Shown here in pieces: positions 42,897-44,462 of a stretch of DNA of 44,462 nt. Below the pieces are notes generated by a model. That model did not search any database, had not been told where the DNA came from, and was given only the letters and a program-made list of their open reading frames with translations. Position numbers and translations under genes: made by a program. The stretch covers positions 1 to 44,462 of the forward strand of contig NZ_LR732491.1 of the NCBI RefSeq assembly GCF_902506425.1, given 5' to 3'. This stretch comes from Novosphingobium sp. 9U (lineage in GTDB: Bacteria; Pseudomonadota; Alphaproteobacteria; Sphingomonadales; Sphingomonadaceae). The number at the start of each line of letters is the position of its first letter. Within the stretch, counting starts at the first letter, position 1.

Positions 42897-43076
42897 ATGA
42901 CCCAGACAGAACGAGACGCGATCATCATCAAGCTCCGGGCGAAGATCGGAGCGAAGGTCGAGAAGTTCGAGGACAATGTTGCGACGATATGGCCGACGAT
43001 GAGCTTGGAGGAGCGTGAGCAGGCCAAGTGGATCGCCCAAGCATGCGTCGACTTGGATCCTTGGTTTTTGAAGTGA
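42897..43076 (+). CDS. Small charged protein (59 aa)
   Basis: ATG 42897 opens MTQTERDAIIIKLRAKIGAK, then VEKFEDNVATIWPTMSLEER and EQAKWIAQACVDLDPWFLK before TGA. The sequence is balanced, helical and acidic/basic in alternation, and codons end mainly in G or C, in contrast to the noisy frames on the opposite strand. GGAAG nine bases upstream serves as ribosome binding site. No domain is recognised. It is a self-contained tiny gene that automatic length cut-offs could miss. Confidence 0.55.
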   Translation: MTQTERDAIIIKLRAKIGAKVEKFEDNVATIWPTMSLEEREQAKWIAQACVDLDPWFLK

Positions 43077-43248
43077 TCAGGGAACTCAAGGAGCATTGCC
43101 CGCAAGCTCTGCGTCGAGATTAGATCGAGGCTTCATTAGATGACCTGATCCGCCGACCGGGCAGATGCCGGTTTGCAGCAAGCGGGCAATTGTTCGCTCG
43201 ACGCTATACTGCAAGCAATTTGCAACGAATCGTTTTTATGGTGATCAG

Positions 43249-43303
43249 GTCGGTTCCGGATGCCGCTGGTGGAACACGTCACCAGCCCCGTGCGGAACCG
43301 GCA
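43249..43303. repeat. Hairpin element, copy B (also at 3096-3154)
   Basis: Arms CGGTTCCG and CGGAACCG enclose an inner seven-base stem GCTGGTG/CACCAGC with loop GAACACGT. The left flank GTCGGTTCCGGATGCCG and the right flank CGGAACCGGCA are shared with copy A, while the inner stem is different but still paired. It lies in a non-coding stretch between two small genes, where no open frame explains its conservation. Confidence 0.6.
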
Positions 43304-43375
43304 CCCGCACTGCTGTAGTTAGTCGCACTTGCGCTTGCCTATCGGATGGCTGCCGGTGCTTGTGCCACGGGCGGG

Positions 43376-43552
43376 CTACGGACCTCGCGCCGTTGCGAGA
43401 GGTTCGATTTGACTCGCATGCCATCGATCCCGGTTGTCGCGCACCAGAGTTAACCCACATGAGTCACACAGCGCGATGTAGGCACCGTTTTTACCTCGAG
43501 CGATGGACACCAGCGAGGTTTTGTGTCGGCCAAGAGCGCACAAGATCGACAT
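43376..43552 (-). CDS. Small zinc-ribbon-like protein (58 aa)
   Basis: ATG 43552 opens MSILCALGRHKTSLVSIARG, then KNGAYIALCDSCGLTLVRDN and RDRWHASQIEPLATARGP. The pattern MSILCxLGRHK...CxxCGxxLVR resembles a family of very short sphingomonad proteins with two half zinc-binding sites (C5 and H9-K10 region, then CDSCG). No function is established that I know of. The open frame continues upstream for 87 codons, but that part lacks protein character and overlaps the PRC gene. The ribosome binding site is weak (GGGTT). Confidence 0.55.
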   Translation of the reverse strand: MSILCALGRHKTSLVSIARGKNGAYIALCDSCGLTLVRDNRDRWHASQIEPLATARGP

Positions 43553-43803
43553 GCATGCATAACCCGTTTCTGGATGAGTTGTGCCATCCTCGCTTACCGC
43601 GCCTTCCGAGGTGACACTGACTCTCGGTGCTGCAGTCGATGACAATGCGAGCGATGCCTCGCAGTGGCTCGGTAGAAGGCCAGCGTCATCGATCAGTTCC
43701 CTGTTTAGCCCTGCGCGGCGGAACGTGCTCGTGATGTGCGCGTTTGCAGGCACGACGACGTTGCTGCAGCGTCCCCACTTTGCCGAAATCATCAGGGCGC
43801 CCC

Positions 43804-44166
43804 ATGTCCGCAACTGCCGAAACCACCCGCACGCTCGTGGAAGCAGAAACCAAGGGGTTGAAGGCGCGCTCGCGCGATGGCGACAGTCTGGGGCACATCA
43901 GCACGCTTATGGTCGACAAGCGCTCAGGCCAGTCGACCTATGTCGTCCTGAGCCTTGGCGGGTTTCTCGGCATGAACAAGAGCTACTATCCGGTGCCATT
44001 CAGCCTTTTGGCCCATGATACCGCCAATGACGATTATGTGGTCACGATAGACCGGCGCGTGCTGGAAGGGGGCCCGAGCCGGACCAACAATGCGCCTGAG
44101 TTCAATCAGGCGTATGCCGATCGCGTGTCCAGCTACTACGGCACGGAGCCTACGCGGATCGCGTAA
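43804..44166 (+). CDS. PRC-barrel domain protein
   Basis: A 120-residue single-domain PRC-barrel protein: KGLKARSRDGDSLGHISTLM, VDKRSGQSTYVVLSLGGFLG and YYPVPFSLLAHDTANDDYVV form the beta-barrel core, followed by DRRVLEGGP and a tail with YYG. Stand-alone PRC proteins of this type are common stress- or storage-related genes in sphingomonads and rhizobia and bind RNA or protein partners, but the role here is unknown. ATG 43804 has CAGGG about six bases upstream. A strong hairpin 34 bases after the stop terminates it. Confidence 0.8.
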   Translation: MSATAETTRTLVEAETKGLKARSRDGDSLGHISTLMVDKRSGQSTYVVLSLGGFLGMNKSYYPVPFSLLAHDTANDDYVVTIDRRVLEGGPSRTNNAPEFNQAYADRVSSYYGTEPTRIA

Positions 44167-44199
44167 ATTCCTGCCCGCTTGCAAGCTTGCGAATGGGAA

Positions 44200-44228
44200 G
44201 CCGCTGCCTGAGGGTCTCAGGCAGCGGC
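44200..44228. terminator. Strong hairpin terminator between convergent genes
   Basis: GCCGCTGCCTGA and TCAGGCAGCGGC form a perfect 12-base stem with a five-base loop (GGGTC). It stands between the PRC gene on the plus strand and a minus-strand gene whose stop is at 44245. TCCTTGCT follows on the plus strand, a weak T-tract, so it may serve both directions. Confidence 0.75.
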
Positions 44229-44244
44229 TCCTTGCTAAAGCTGC

Positions 44245-44462
44245 TTAGATTGGCGCGCCGGACGGGATGCTGGGCGCAGTAGCTGACTGCTCACCATTTG
44301 TTGCTGGTGCAACGTGCTCTTGAGCGGCAGCCACGAGGTCATCCTTCTTCTCGCGCGCCGCGCTCACCAGATTGTCGGCCTGCTCAGAAGCGACGTTGCG
44401 GGCCTTCTCACCGATGCTCCCGAGCGCCTGATGTTCAGCATCGCTCTCCGGTAGCAGGCTAC
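44245..44462 (-). CDS. C-terminal end of a hypothetical stress-type protein (partial)
   Basis: A minus-strand frame open to the window edge and ending at TAA 44245-44247: SLLPESDAEHQALGSIGEKA, then RNVASEQADNLVSAAREKKD, DLVAAAQEHVAPATNGEQSA and PSIPSGAPI. The helical, alanine-, glutamate- and lysine-rich repeats resemble the C-terminal parts of sphingomonad nutrient-deprivation or phasin-like proteins, but only about 71 residues are visible. It faces the PRC-barrel gene across a shared hairpin. The N-terminus lies outside the window. Confidence 0.6.
   Translation of the reverse strand, partial: SLLPESDAEHQALGSIGEKARNVASEQADNLVSAAREKKDDLVAAAQEHVAPATNGEQSATAPSIPSGAPI

Noticed and set aside
42770..43105. 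Minus-strand frame of 111 codons
   Set aside because: It is antisense to the better 59-codon gene at 42897-43076 and has no recognisable feature.
1..44462. CRISPR arrays, rRNA and tRNA genes
   Set aside because: No regularly spaced repeats and no conserved RNA gene signatures were found on reading both strands.

Overview
The window looks like an accessory-rich stretch of a sphingomonad chromosome or large plasmid (Alphaproteobacteria, Sphingomonadales). That is an inference from family content: a SciP/DUF1153 protein, a FlbD-type sigma-54 activator next to fliE, Tad-pilus and PilZ proteins, high GC in real genes with strong G/C third positions, and IS66, IS21, IS110, IS630 and IS5 remnants with sphingomonad-like sequences. 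No rRNA, tRNA or CRISPR array was seen.

Layout. (1) 1-4.9 kb: decayed mobile DNA, with IS66 pieces in opposite orientations, small hypothetical genes, a protein made of three NUMOD1-like DNA-binding repeats, a fragment of a podovirus virion module (T7 gp14-like internal virion protein and neighbours) and a truncated IS21 istB. (2) 4.9-14.8 kb: a surface-glycan cluster, mostly on the minus strand, with two polyprenyl-phosphate-type GT2 enzymes, a UPF0104 flippase-like membrane protein, a GT39/ArnT-like GT-C enzyme, an OafA/SGNH acyltransferase on the plus strand, a further GT2 and an ABC exporter/flippase. A plausible scheme is that GT2 enzymes charge undecaprenyl phosphate, a flippase moves the lipid-linked sugar, the GT-C enzyme transfers it on the periplasmic side, and the acyltransferase decorates the glycan. 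(3) 15.5-19.2 kb: a translationally coupled operon (small membrane protein, HTTM protein, DCC thiol-redox protein) converging on an animal-type haem peroxidase. (4) 19.2-26.5 kb: IS110, IS630, IS5 and IS66 debris around a SleB-like cell-wall hydrolase and a UDP-glucuronate 4-epimerase-type enzyme, ending in an HNH-like fragment. (5) 26.9-29.4 kb: a RES-type toxin-antitoxin pair with an unusually long antitoxin, a broken HNH_5 nuclease, an Rmf-like small protein and the C-terminal tail of a tyrosine integrase. (6) 29.7-41.7 kb: a motility/attachment and c-di-GMP region: FlbD-like activator, fliE with no flagellar gene after it, sciP, a PilZ protein, a TadG-like VWA pilus protein, and two divergent large GGDEF-EAL proteins, one with a TPR-like sensor half and one with a histidine-less MHYT-like sensor and PAS. 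(7) 42-44.5 kb: a GNAT acetyltransferase, several very small genes, a PRC-barrel gene and the tail of a stress-type protein, separated by a strong hairpin terminator.

Most interesting items: the HTTM-DCC operon beside a haem peroxidase, the compact c-di-GMP/pilus/flagellum cluster with a degenerate MHYT sensor, the extended RES antitoxin, a GT2 without its DXD motif, an acyltransferase that appears to start at AUA, the triple NUMOD1 protein, and a two-copy hairpin element (3.1 and 43.25 kb) whose apical stem differs in sequence but stays paired.
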